Assembly: GCF_963678975.1 (NCBI RefSeq)
Contig: NC_089276.1
Span: 4,613,098-4,677,097 of the forward strand
DNA length: 64,000 nucleotides
Reading direction: 5' to 3'
Source: Dysidea avara
Lineage: Eukaryota > Porifera > Demospongiae > Dictyoceratida > Dysideidae
In this document: piece after piece, positions 27,601 to 38,522 of the stretch
Position numbering within the stretch: position 1 is the stretch's first letter
Layout: every line of letters starts with the position of its first letter
Made by a program: the position numbers and the translations under genes
The notes under the pieces: generated by a model
Database searches by the model: none
Told to the model about the DNA's origin: nothing
Seen by the model: the letters and a program-made list of their open reading frames with translations, nothing else

Positions 27601-30600
27601 TGCTTACAAAATACAGAGACATTCAGCTATCTTCACCTTCTAATCTAGGATGTTTAAACACAGTAGACCTTACTACACTTGAAATACATATAGGATAAAT
27701 TTGACTGCATACATGCATTTACACTATAATTTATCTACTACAGCCCTCATATCATCTGTGATTAGAGAATGGTCAACAGTAACTTCCATGCAGCAGGGTG
27801 CACCCCTCGATCTGCCTTACTCGAGACCTTATAGTTAGGGTGCCAAGACCTTTTTTTGTGCACTTTTGGATAAAAGCATGAAACTTGCCACATAGTTTTT
27901 ATGTATCATAAACGTTATTTTTTGATAGGGAGCCACCTCAGATTTGACCTTTGGTGACCTTTATGTCCAATTTAATGCTTTAAAATGGTCAGATTTTCAT
28001 CTATCTCACCTATAAATGGTCCAAAATTAACAAATGTGGTGTCAAATTAATGCTCTTGCTCTGAAGAGTATGCTAACATTTAAAGAAATTCCATAGCTTT
28101 TACTATTCCAAAGTTACAGCCATTTTTAAGAGCAAAAAGGAGCCCTATTTTTACCGCCCACGCACACCATGCTATGGTACTTATACATAGTGCAAATTTG
28201 TATTTCCAACATAATTATTAGATGCTGAGTTAGATATGTGATATCATTTACAATTGTAAGGTGGAACCTGTCATATACTGACCACCTGTGTTAAGAGACC
28301 ACAGCTCCATAAAAGTTAACTTCAAGACATACGTAGAATGTACATTGCACAGTAAAATGCACTACATACTAAGATAGAACACTTGGATAAAATGGTGCTA
28401 ATGCCTATGAAATATAAAATAGCCAGTAGCTACACTTAAGCATGTGGTATTTTATTTTAGTTGTCACCCTGTAACAATGCCCCATTCTATGTGTATCCTT
28501 AATTGCTGTATATACAGTATACCAAGCATTATGTTGGTGTGTTGTGAGTGGTAATACACTGTACAAGGAACTAGCACTAAACAGTGCTTACTAACCTGGT
28601 GATCAATATGTGCAGATGTATGCATAATAAACTGCCAATTCCATTACTATCTTATTGCAACCCTATTGACATTACACAGTAAACTATACAATAAATACAA
28701 ATAAGAATATTAAGAAAACCATTAAGTTACTACATTCCAGACAACTTATTTTAAAATTTAAATAAGTCACGCTACTTTAATTTTGGACAAATGTTTTGAT
28801 TTTAAAATCTGCACCATGGCCAGTACCTATATATGGTATGTATGAGCAATAAATCATTTTTACCTCCTAGTTTAGTTGCCTGTGTAGAATTTTCCTATTA
28901 TATATACTGGGTTATAACTTAATTATGTTGCTCAATAAGCTATGTGGGCATGTTGGATTATCATGCAATATCAAACAGACAAAGTCCTATTTCAATGGTG
29001 CAGCAAATGGTGTCAGATTACAGAGATATTCTGGATTAGCTACAGGTGTTGAATTAGAGAGGTTTCACAGTAATAGCTTTAAAAACAATATAGTCTGATA
29101 TGCACTAATATACTGTATAGGGTGGTTTCAAATATTCTTCAGTGGCAGATACTAAACATTAGTGATACTATACTGTATGTTTGCAAGTTCATATAAAATC
29201 TAAATAGTCTACGCAGAAATTTCTGCAATTGCAAACTACAAAAAACAAGCAGTTGTCTTCACTATGACGATTCAATAAAAGTAGAATCCAGAAAGCTTAG
29301 TCGAAATGTGTGAATTCATACAAAAACATGCAGCTAAAATTTAGTGAATCAATTAAGAATTTGCAAAATTCACACAAAATGTACCTCGTATATACTTAAA
29401 CCGGCCATTCAGAAAAATGACCTGCAAGGGCATGTAACCCATGGCAGTTAATTGATCTATCCCTAAGCATGTAACCTATGGCAGTCAATTGATCTACCCC
29501 TAAGTATTAACATGTCAAATTGTTATACAGAATAAGTACACTTTATGTAACAACTTTAAACAGGGTGTAGGACCAGGTGTCCTATAGACCTTCAGCACTT
29601 GTGCTGTAACGCCTTAATAAATATGCTAATGTTCATTTGGTTCCACGTGGGGTACTTTGAGATAATAAGTGACTCTCTAGAGTTCCTCTGGATACATATA
29701 CATGAAATTGACAAGGAGAAAGGCTGCCTGACAGACTCCTGTAAGCATTCAAGCATTAATCGGATGGCTGCAGGTTCAAGGCTGCCTAGGTCATACCAGT
29801 CATGGATTTTTTCTTCTTTCTCCACCTTTTCAAACACACTTATAAACAGGCTGTAGGACCGGGTGTCCTACAGACCTTCAGCACTTGTGCCTATTAAAAA
29901 GTATTGAAAAAGTAAACATACTTTCTGTACATATTTCAAAATTGTGTGTGGGTGGGAGACAATAGTGGCATATTTTACCACAAAAAAATGTTGTAACTTT
30001 AGAACAGAATAAGCTATAGACTTTCTGTAAAAACCAACCTATTCTTTAGGGCAAATATTTCAATTTGACACCAAGTTTGTGGATTTTGGATCATACAAAC
30101 ATGAAATAGAGACAAAACTGACAGTTTTTGAACATTAAATTGCCTGTAAAGGTCACCAAAGGTCAAATCTGAGGTGGCTCCCTATCAAAAACTAATCTTT
30201 GTCATACACAAAAACTTTCTGCTAAGTTTCATGCTTTTATCCAAAAGTGCACAAAAAGGCCTTTTTTAAAGGCTTACAACTCTGACTATTACTATAACTA
30301 TGAAATCCTAAAATGTGCTAGTGACGTGGTCAGTTGTCACGAGATATAAATGTACTTGATAGGATTCTTTACATACTTATCCCTCAGTATTGCGTCAGTC
30401 CCTTCAGATTATGATCACCCACTGAAGAATCCTAGCATTGGCTAATAATCCCTATATGTTCTTACGGTGCGCTCTATTAGTAGTGAGCTGTTTTAACTCC
30501 GAGTCACTTACCTTTGAATAACTGCCACGTGCCAACTCCGGCGCCCTGCAGCAGCAAGTGATGGAGAACTGACATCTTGTTACTAATAACGCCCGCGATG

Positions 30601-30640
30601 CTTTGTGTACTACCGAGCGGCTGAGTGGTGCTAAAAGCAT
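18676..30640 (-). CDS. D2HGDH: D-2-hydroxyglutarate dehydrogenase, mitochondrial, 17 exons
   Basis: FAD enzyme oxidising D-2-hydroxyglutarate to 2-oxoglutarate in mitochondria. Exons, 5' to 3': 30512-30640, 27146-27252, 27022-27099, 24824-24864, 24478-24558, 24162-24261, 23083-23176, 22976-23033, 21638-21726, 21491-21584, 21282-21412, 21156-21233, 21035-21106, 20667-20769, 20268-20336, 18761-18888, 18676-18711. They join in phase to 495 aa, close to the 521-aa human protein. The N-terminus is Arg-rich without acids, like a transit peptide. FAD-domain signatures are [47 protein letters not shown] and PPKPK. The C-terminal domain has [22 protein letters not shown] (near 413-421) and [10 protein letters not shown] (near 447-454), ending [11 protein letters not shown]. 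The acceptor at 23034 (GGTAAG) is the least certain border. No key residue seems missing. Confidence 0.95.
19467..19924. mobile_element. Candidate MITE in a D2HGDH intron
   Basis: TCAGGCCTTAATTTAA at the left end and its perfect 16-bp reverse complement at the right end enclose 458 bp. Both are flanked by TAGC, a possible 4-bp target duplication. A partial extra copy of the left end (CTCAGGCCTTAAT) sits just upstream near 19418. No transposase frame. The superfamily is not clear. Confidence 0.5.
20349..20657. repeat. 19-bp minisatellite filling a D2HGDH intron
   Basis: About 16 units of GACCACATCAATGACACAT, with variants GATC/GGCC at the start and ACGA/ACCA inside, one shortened unit and one partial unit. 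The array fills nearly all of the 330-bp intron between exon 14 (ending 20667) and exon 15 (starting 20336). There are no unique spacers, so this is not a CRISPR array. Confidence 0.9.
21727..22975. other. D2HGDH intron, no further feature
   Basis: AT-rich intron with short internal direct repeats (ACGAATATGAATATTTCTTA twice near 22376-22419). No nested gene seen. Confidence 0.5.
23411..23502. repeat. Hairpin in a D2HGDH intron
   Basis: GTCTATGTAATTTAGTAAC pairs with GTTACTAAATTACGTAGAC over 19 bp with one mismatch, with a 54-bp loop. Probably a small MITE or foldback remnant. Confidence 0.6.
26199..26660. repeat. Cluster of CTCTAATAGAG-type motifs
   Basis: Forward copies (ATACTCTAATA(A/C)A(G/A)CAGTC then CACCT/CGCCTTTTA, CAGTCAAGTCAACC) at 26199-26280 face reverse copies (AAGGTGACTGCTTTATTAGA, AAAAGTGACTGTTCTATTAG, AAAGGTGAGTGTTCTGTTAG) at 26510-26660. 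Together they form a large imperfect inverted arrangement of about seven units. The same core occurs singly or in pairs elsewhere in the window. Confidence 0.7.
26700..26781. repeat. Hairpin, about 23-bp arms
   Basis: AGGAGTTCATTGAATCCTAT.. at the left pairs with ..ATAGGATTCAGTGCACTCCT at the right with few mismatches around a 36-bp loop. Probably a MITE remnant. Confidence 0.6.
27826..28130 (+). repeat. Diverged inverted repeat, left copy
   Basis: Reverse-complement homologue of 29990-30295. Shared blocks are GTGCACTTTTGGATAAAAGC, GATAGGGAGCCACCTCAGAT, TTTGACCTTTGGTGACCTTT and GGTGTCAAATT. Both lie in D2HGDH intron 1. No coding capacity. Confidence 0.7.
29558..29896 (+). repeat. SINE-like repeat with duplicated end block
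   Basis: A block of about 50 bp (AACAGG(G/C)TGTAGGACC(A/G)GG, TGTCCTA(T/C)AGACC, TTCAGCACTTGTGC) occurs at 29560-29607 and again at 29845-29892. The sequence between contains GGTTCAAGGCT, matching a tRNA-type B box, which suggests a tRNA-derived SINE array. The A box is not convincing. Part of the block recurs near 30765. Confidence 0.4.
29990..30295 (-). repeat. Diverged inverted repeat, right copy
   Basis: Inverted partner of 27826-28130 (see there). The two enclose about 1.86 kb of intron 1 including the SINE-like block. They could be arms of one foldback element or two separate insertions. Confidence 0.7.
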
Positions 30641-31715
30641 TACGGTATTTAAACTCTAGAAATAAGTCATTAAATACATAGCTAAATAACAATTACAATT
30701 AAATTAGTAAATAATGTATTCTGTGAATGCTGGACACCTTGTGACTCAGTAGTGTAGTTTTTATTGCACAAGTGCTGAACGTCTCTGGCCTGGGTCCTAT
30801 CAAACAACTGTGGTGTTATACCGGAGGTCTTGTGTTACAGCAAGATTTTCAATAATTGAATGCTCTAATAGCAGTAGAGCAGTTGACTCCTTAAACCAGC
30901 AATCCTTGCCACCCACCACCCTTAGCACTAGATGGTATTGAAGTGCAGTAAGTTTTCCCTGTACAGTCATCTGGGATTATAAAGGTTAAGGAATTTAAGA
31001 AAAGCACGCAATACAATTGAGACTTAGTAGCTAGCTATGCAAGATAAGGTTCTTGACTAGACTAGTTTTTATGTGCCTACTCCAATATCACTCTTTAACT
31101 GCGAGTCCTGAATTGAATTACCTTTGGCACCAAGCCTACACTGGTGTGCCTATGATGTACACAAATCATATATCAGGTATAGGATAACATATGCATCACA
31201 GACTGCACTACAATCAGTGACTTTACATCATCATCATCACACAAGGTGGAGTTACTTACTATCTGGCCTCAGGAATCGTTATAAATAACTTGAGTCTGAA
31301 TGGTATTATGAAGATTTATGACTATATCCAATGCATCCATTGCTGCTAATCAACACTTACAGAATTAATTGAGAACATCTACTATTCAGTTTCACTGCAT
31401 GACATTAAGCACACCTCACATTAGAATAGCATTGAAACTTTGAGTATAATATACCACTGTGTTATAGCGATGGCACTTAAGTATAAGGAACACTCAGAAC
31501 AGTTATCATTATAGACAAATACTATGAATATTAGAGTGTGTACTTTGTATAGTTCAGTCCTTGTATGTCCTTCATATACTGTTTAATTACATTAATGGTA
31601 AATTCAATGTATACATTCATAACATGCTGCAATATACATCCCATAATGTAATTACAAAATGATGTGTTATATAGTCATAAAGGTGCAGGTATACTACAAT
31701 ACAAAGTGTGTTATT
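30641..31715. other. Upstream region of D2HGDH / downstream of the RPTP gene
   Basis: Both flanking genes run on the minus strand, so this contains the D2HGDH promoter and the RPTP 3' flank. It has one dispersed motif copy (GCTCTAATAGCAGTAGAGC, near 30861). No other gene seen. Confidence 0.5.
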
Positions 31716-34700
31716 CTAAGTAGCTCTGTAGTTTTGCATGAAATCCACAAGAACGAGATACACAAACTTGTACAATTCCTGTGCAAAAATTAAACCACAT
31801 AATTACATACTAATACATTACAACGGCATACCTTTGAGTATAATATGTATGGTCGTTGTTCTCTTAGACTACGTACAGTCTGAAATACATCTACGTAGTT
31901 CTCATAGTTGAGTGAATCCAAACACATTGATAGGGCACAGTATGCGCCACTGCTTTCTACTGGCAAGCTAAAACAACAACACAACACAGTTGGTAATGAT
32001 GCTGAAAATGAACATAGCTGACATAATCACCATAAAATTTAATTAGCTAATAAACAATTATTAATTCACTGCATGGCTAAATTTGGTAGCTTCTTGGTTT
32101 TGTGGTTTCCTCACCTTTTATGGTTATTCTTGTAAATGGTAGGCCGAGCACAGATGAGCTTATAGAGTTATTAGTGTATAATTATGCAGAATTTGGTTGT
32201 TATTTGAATGAGCACATATAATATTTTTACATTTCTTGTCGTTGATGATGGCAAGATAGATTCTGGGTGCATAAAACCTAAAGGATCTGGACAGACTACA
32301 AGCGGGAGAAAAATTTGCTAACAATTATATAGCTCTTCTATCTGTCTGTCACCATAAAGGGGTATCTGTTGTCCACGGAAAGAGAGTTGCTCATTTTCCA
32401 ATGCAAAGAAGTATTCTCACAGGAGGTATGACAAAAGGAGTTCACGTGTTATGCATGTGGACTAATTCAATGAGGAGTACATAAACTCATAACTGATTTT
32501 TGTATGCTTACAAATGCATGCACTCAGCAATGATAACATACCGATATAGGACTGTTACTTATCTCATATCCTTACTGGTAAAGCAGCAACTTTCCCCTAC
32601 TTAACTGGCCTCCCTTGTTTGGACCACTGAGTGTGGCACTTGGCAGATGTACGGGTGGCTTGTGGATCAGTCATGGGTTTTTTTCAAACCGGTATTTGTC
32701 CCGTTTCACTTTAGTCAACGATTTTTGCTTAGACTCTGTGGCTCATGATAAACACCACGTACAGGCCTTACCTCCAGTGCCGAACTGGTAAAGCAAATAT
32801 AACAAAAAAAAAACATTCCCTTAACACCAGACTCCATGGTAGCTCATTTCAGTGGGCCAATGTGTGTAAGCAAAACACATTGGAAAACATGTAGAGTTTG
32901 TATTGTACTTAAAAAGTTTGTAGCAACATTATTTCGATCTACAAAAAAAACAATGGGTCAGAATTAAGATGAAATCTGAGACAGATGAGACATTGTGAGT
33001 TTCACCAGCTATTATGGCAATTCTGCTACATGTATGCATACACAATACAACTTACCTGCAAGACGTATGCACAATAATAGGACATCCTGGTTCATTGGCA
33101 GATTGAACGTCTTTCAAAAGTGATATAATAGATTTTCTGGTTGGTGTAATTCTTTCAGAGCTCCAAGCTTTAAACAGATAGTGAATCACAGTATGTTCCT
33201 ACAGTAAAATGGTATAGCTGCTAACAACAGTGGTAGTAACGTTAGAATAGCAATGATGCATCATAGCAGTGGAGGTCAATTTGTTGAACTATTGTATAAG
33301 TATTTGTGAGGAAGTGCAAGTGGGATACCATACAGTGTAAAATTTTGATGGGGAGAATTCTGACAAATTCGGTCACTGTTAAATACTGACATATTCTTGA
33401 CTTCTAAGTATACTTGGTCGCATAGCTATGACAAGGATATTTTTGACAAATGGTCACATTTCATCAAAAGTTTCAAATTCTATGTTGAACAATACTGGGT
33501 CCTTGCAAGGGAGTGATAATGGGGGAAATGTACATGGATTGTTATTGATAACAAACAACTTCTGTTAGAAGGACTACTCACCACAGGTTTCTCAACTTTT
33601 ATATGTGTAACTGTGTAATGGTCCTTGTTCTCTTCCTTTATAATAGTGACCGGGTGTCTTTTTGTTTTCCAATATGAATCCTATAGGAAATTATATATAA
33701 TGTAATATTCATAATGCACCACCTTCAGTTGCATACTTTCATGTTTTTCAATTCACCAAGCATTACAATGACTTTGGCATTTTGTTCGCAGACCATTGTC
33801 CAGAAATCCTTGATTGTATTAATCAATGGGTGCTGGGTAGCTATAAAATCTATTTCTTCACCATACCCCTATAAAGGTAAAGTGTATCAATACAGACATG
33901 TACATTACATGACCAACCTGTACAGCCACAGCATTGATATATTCTTCACTCTCACCCACAACTATTCTATTGAAATCAACTAAAAAAGTAAATAGATTTA
34001 TAAACAATTCAGTGGTGAAAACGACATTGTAGCTTACAGGGTATATACGTCTTGTCTCTGTTTTTCCTGAGGTTTTGTTGAGACAATGCAGTAGTAAAGA
34101 GTTCCTCAGAGTACTCACAAGGTGGAAGGTGCTACACAGTGTGTTCATGAATCAATTGCAAACCTCTACATTTAATAAACATACATTAAATTCTTCTTCC
34201 ATTCCAGTGATGCCAGTTTGCTGGTTTTCTTGTGTAAGAAGCCACACTTGACGTTTGAGACCTTTTCCTTGGACTGCTGTGTTTCCATACAGATAAGCCT
34301 CCAGTAAGGAATCGTACAGAAATATATATTGACGCTAAATGAATAACAATTAATACCACGAGTAAGTATATCCAATACCTGGTACAATGTCTAATAATAT
34401 AGGTGTCAAATAGCCTTGGTGTGTCAATATATTGTAGTGTACTGGCTTTAAACTTTTGTAAGTTTGTGCAAGGTGCTTACGAAAACTAATGACACATGTA
34501 CTAAACAATCTTAGCGAAGACAAATTTGAAGACAGTAAATAAAGTAACTATATACAATGCACATCCAATATTCTGTTTACATGGTGAACTTTAAGTTTCT
34601 AGTCATCATATTCATTTTAAAATGCACCCAATATGTTATGCATGTCATGTACAACTTACTGACCTCAGTCTGTACCATGTTTGTCCGCTGATATCTCATC

Positions 34701-37700
34701 CCCAACACAAATTCGTGAATATTAAGTGCTTGTTGGTTGGCTAACTTCTGAAGCATTACATCCATGGTAATGAATGTACCAGTTCTGCCCACACCAGCAC
34801 TAGATCAGTAGACACAGCAGGGTAAAAACTGCACTGTATACTACGTACATATGGAGACAACTTTGTCTTTTTGGTGATTTTGGTTGATAGGTAACCAAAA
34901 AAGTTTTCTTTCAAAAATTTTGTACCCAATTTTAGTATTCGTAAATTTTGCATACCACATGTACGCAGTTCCTTTATGTCATCCTGTATTGTACACAGCT
35001 TTCATTTAGGTCGACAAAATTAATAAAGACTTTAATGCTAGTCTTGTAATAGTAAGACCCTCATGGAGCACAAAAAACACCATATGGTACTTTATAACTT
35101 GATAGACGGAACTTCTCTGTAGTGTGAGAAACTATATATATATATACATATATCAGATGAGTTGTAGTTTAGGCAAGAGTTCATAATATTTGTATGGGGG
35201 AGAGTGTCTAACTCTCAGTATGGCCTGTACAAACATCCTGCGTAAAGTTCACCAAAGTTCACCTTACAAATAAAGTGAGTTGCAATAATTATAACATCTT
35301 GGTAGCATATATTACCATTTACTTAAAATGTTTAACATCTTAAAATTTAATTATGTTGACTTCAATGGAAGGATGGACTGATGGATGGGTATGGAGTGGC
35401 CAAGTGAGTTTGTTGTGTTGTTGGTTTATATGTTCATCAAAGCTTAAATCCTAGGTTCACTATAGAACTAGAATATTCCTAATAATTCAGTTAACCGGAT
35501 AACCAGCAGTTATAATCTACTCAGTAACCGATCATGATATTAATATTATGAACTCTTGGTTTAGGACCATAACCAAGTGTGTGAAAAGTTGTTCTCATTT
35601 CGAGTTTCCCCCAAAGTTCTCAAGCTAACAGGATCCATATTACGTATACTCAGTCTGACATACATGGCACAATTCTATTACCTGCAGTGAACAAGGACGG
35701 GAGCGGTGCTTGATGGTAACCTATCTCTCACCATACGTACAAATCTCAACATGGACTGTGGATTTGATGGAACTCCAAAGTCAGGCCACTGAGTAAAGGC
35801 ATACTGCATTACTTGACGCTTTCTACTGCTCATAGTTGCATTGTCATTAGAAATTCTCTGTTAAACACAAATAATATAGCAATACTAACAATACTTAGAT
35901 ATCGTACTTGTGATATTTGGAATTTTCTTAGAACGTAGAATGGAAATCCTGTCTCTTCTATAAGTTGCACTTCGACATTTCCATAGGTCAGTTTTCCGTC
36001 TTGTGGTTCTGGCCAGTACTGTGTACACTTGCGCTACACAATCAACACTAACAGCGACAATACCACAGTATCACAAAATTACCTTTCCACCCTCAACTAG
36101 TGCTGTTAGCATTACTATGACTTCAATCTTCTGTTCCCATGCCATCTGCCAGAAGTGTGTCACTGTGTTAGGTAGTGGCCCTATGTGAAGAATAACAATT
36201 GGTATTAATTGTTATTATAGTTGTAGTATCATCATATACCTTGAGCAGCTATGTAAGTTCGTTTTCCAGAATATCCCTAAAGAAAAAGCAGTGGTAGTAG
36301 TATTAGTACAAACTGATCACAAAACTTACATCAATATAGTCAGCATTAATGTAGTTAAAAGTATTGTTCTTTCCACCAGATCTTAGTAACACCCTAGTGT
36401 CATTAACTGCACATAAAATAATGCATAAACATGGATTAAAACTTGCATCTGCAATGCAGTTGTGTTACAAACTCACATGGTAAAATATTTCTGTACCGAT
36501 TCTTCTCCATATTTGACTCTAAGTATGCATGTGACTGAGACAATGCTGGACTGTCTCGTTGAATTGTCTGAAAGATAATAATGATAATGTGTTAAATACA
36601 TTTCAATAAACATGACACTCACTGCATATTCTGCGGTGAAGCCAGCATTATTGTTTTCGTGCATGTCACTGACAACACCTGGAAGGCTTGCGAGAGCAAT
36701 GCCTTCAACTTTTGGACGATTAAACACTGCATTGTACAATAACAAATAAAACAACTAACTAGCAGGGTGTGAGGTACTGACCAGTTTCTCTCACTATGTC
36801 TTCTTTAACAATATCCTCCTTTACTATATCTCCATTTGCCTCAGTGTTTTCTAATAATTCTTCACTGTGTCCTCTTTTTATACGTTTTCTGCAAATATAT
36901 ATATAACCAGTAAATTATGCAATGGATACCGATACATACACGTTCAGATGAGCCTTCAAAAACATTTTAATAATTCAAGAATGGAAATGAGTTCTTGAAA
37001 TGTGGCTCATTTGTAGTACCGAATGACCCTCTAAAAATTTTCATCCAAATTCACCATACATTTCTTAAGCGGAAGCCATGAAAGTGTGTGATATGTAGCC
37101 TAGTGATATCAAGAGTATATATTGGGGAGGGATATGTTATACGTTTTTTAAACTTGTAATGGAGCCAAACTGCACATGTCTGCTCTTGACACCTTTACTG
37201 TTACCACTATCATCTGAACACTGTTTCTCTTACGAAAAATCCACTTTGCTTTTTCTGTTTTCTTAGGGCTTAGCTCAATATGTACATATAGCTATAAGCA
37301 TTCAAACAATGTCACGATTAGTAAATGTGAATATTCACTGTGTGTTATTATCTATTATCAATACTAAACGTAATCAGCTAAGAGTTCCTCCCCATGCTAT
37401 ACCGCCAAGGAGATGTGACACGACATTGTTGCTTTTGTGGAAAACAGCTTGTCCTGCTATTGCTGCACTCAACTTCAGTGGGCAGCATCAAGAGGTCAAG
37501 GAGGAGGGGGGGGGGGGGGGGGTTGGTTTTAGTGGTTTTATAGGATTGTAAGAGAGGATCACTAAAATGCAAAGCATGTGTTATATAGGGGGGCATGCTC
37601 ATCCCCAAGGAATAATTAGTTGAAGATAGTCGATTTTGGTGAAGATGCCACACCATTGATTACACAACTTTAGGAAAGATCATCATTTATTATAAACCTT

Positions 37701-38522
37701 TATGTACCTGGGGGAGGGGGGGCAACAGCTAACCCAGTGGAGGCCATTGCCACTCCCCTAAATAATCACTATATACATGCATGCATAGTGCACATTTAGC
37801 TAAATGGGGTCACAATTTTACCTTCCTGGTTTGGTTTTGTACAGTTTGTAGTACACAATGACAGCAATGACAATCAGAATTACTATCGGTATACCAAGAC
37901 CAAAAACGACACCAACAGCCACACCAGCAGCACTGCTGCCTCCACCGCCACCACCACCACCGGGTGTTGGAGTAGTACTAGTAGCAGTAGTATTAGTAGT
38001 GGTGGTAGCAGCAGTAGTGATGGTAGCAGCAGTAGTAGTGGTAGCAGCAGTAGTGGTGGTAGCAGCAGTAGTGGTGGTAGCAGCAGTAGTGGTGGTAGCA
38101 GCAGTAGTAGTTGTAACAGTAGTAGTGGCAATAGTGGGAGTAATTACTGAGCTAGTGACAGCAGATGAGCTTGTCATTGCAATGATGGTCGTCGGATTTA
38201 CAGTTATCATAATAACAGTAGCTGTTGTCATGTTAGTGATGGTTGCTGAAACAGTAGTAGTAGTATTGCTAGAAACAGTAGTAGTAGTAGTAGTAGTACT
38301 GCTAAAAAAAACTGAAATAATGTCCATATCTCCAGACCCAATACCGGAGCCAGATCCACTAGAACCAGAACCACTAGAACCAGAACCACTAGAACCAGAA
38401 CCACTAGAACCAGAACCACTAGAACCAGAACCACTTCCAGCTGCAGCTGCAGTCCTAACTATCGTCAAAGTTGATAGCAGCAGCACTGCCAGTGTATAGG
38501 GCGTCATGAAGGTGAACATCAC
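31716..38522 (-). CDS. Receptor-type protein tyrosine phosphatase with Ser-Gly/Thr-rich stalk, 18 exons
   Basis: Single-pass receptor phosphatase removing phosphate from tyrosines at the plasma membrane. Exons: 37822-38522, 36782-36888, 36623-36726, 36477-36567, 36330-36406, 36240-36276, 36083-36180, 35908-36033, 35682-35857, 34664-34799, 34185-34334, 34038-34131, 33918-33979, 33737-33868, 33582-33680, 33056-33198, 31832-31967, 31716-31778; total 843 aa. Exon 1 alone holds a signal peptide, GSGSS repeats, a Thr-rich mucin-like stretch and the transmembrane segment (about 200-225). PTP domain 1 keeps NADYIDG, the WPD loop (471-473) and VHCSAGVGRTG (C505, R511), so it should be active. PTP domain 2 has WSS at 742-744 and VHTSCSLPVESSG at 773-785, lacking the catalytic Cys and Arg, so it should be inactive. 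No Ig or FN3 domain is encoded before the membrane segment. The start could be either of the first two Met codons in exon 1. Confidence 0.92.
36945..37110 (+). repeat. Dispersed repeat R2, copy 1
   Basis: Homologous to 52230-52410. Shared blocks are TCTTGAAAT(G/T)TGGC(T/A)C, ATTTGTAGTAC, TGACC(C/.)CTAAAAAT and GGAAGCCAT. Lies in RPTP intron 1, no coding capacity. Confidence 0.55.
37506..37522 (+). repeat. Poly-G run, 17 bases
   Basis: Uninterrupted run of G in RPTP intron 1, preceded by GAGGA. Length is probably variable and prone to sequencing error. Confidence 0.9.
38000..38440 (-). repeat. Coding minisatellites in RPTP exon 1
   Basis: Two 15-bp arrays in frame. Near 38340-38432, CCAGAACCACTAGAA units encode GSGSS on the minus strand. 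Near 38000-38115, AGCAGTAGTGGTGGT units encode Thr-rich repeats. Both are multiples of three and can change length without breaking the frame. Confidence 0.8.

Noticed and set aside
29592-29856. Overlapping open frames on both strands
   Set aside because: They lie within a SINE-like repeat with duplicated ends and no protein family is recognised.
37858-38499. Long plus-strand open frame, Val/Pro/Ala-rich, 213 aa
   Set aside because: It is the antisense of RPTP exon 1; the repeat composition keeps several frames open on both strands.
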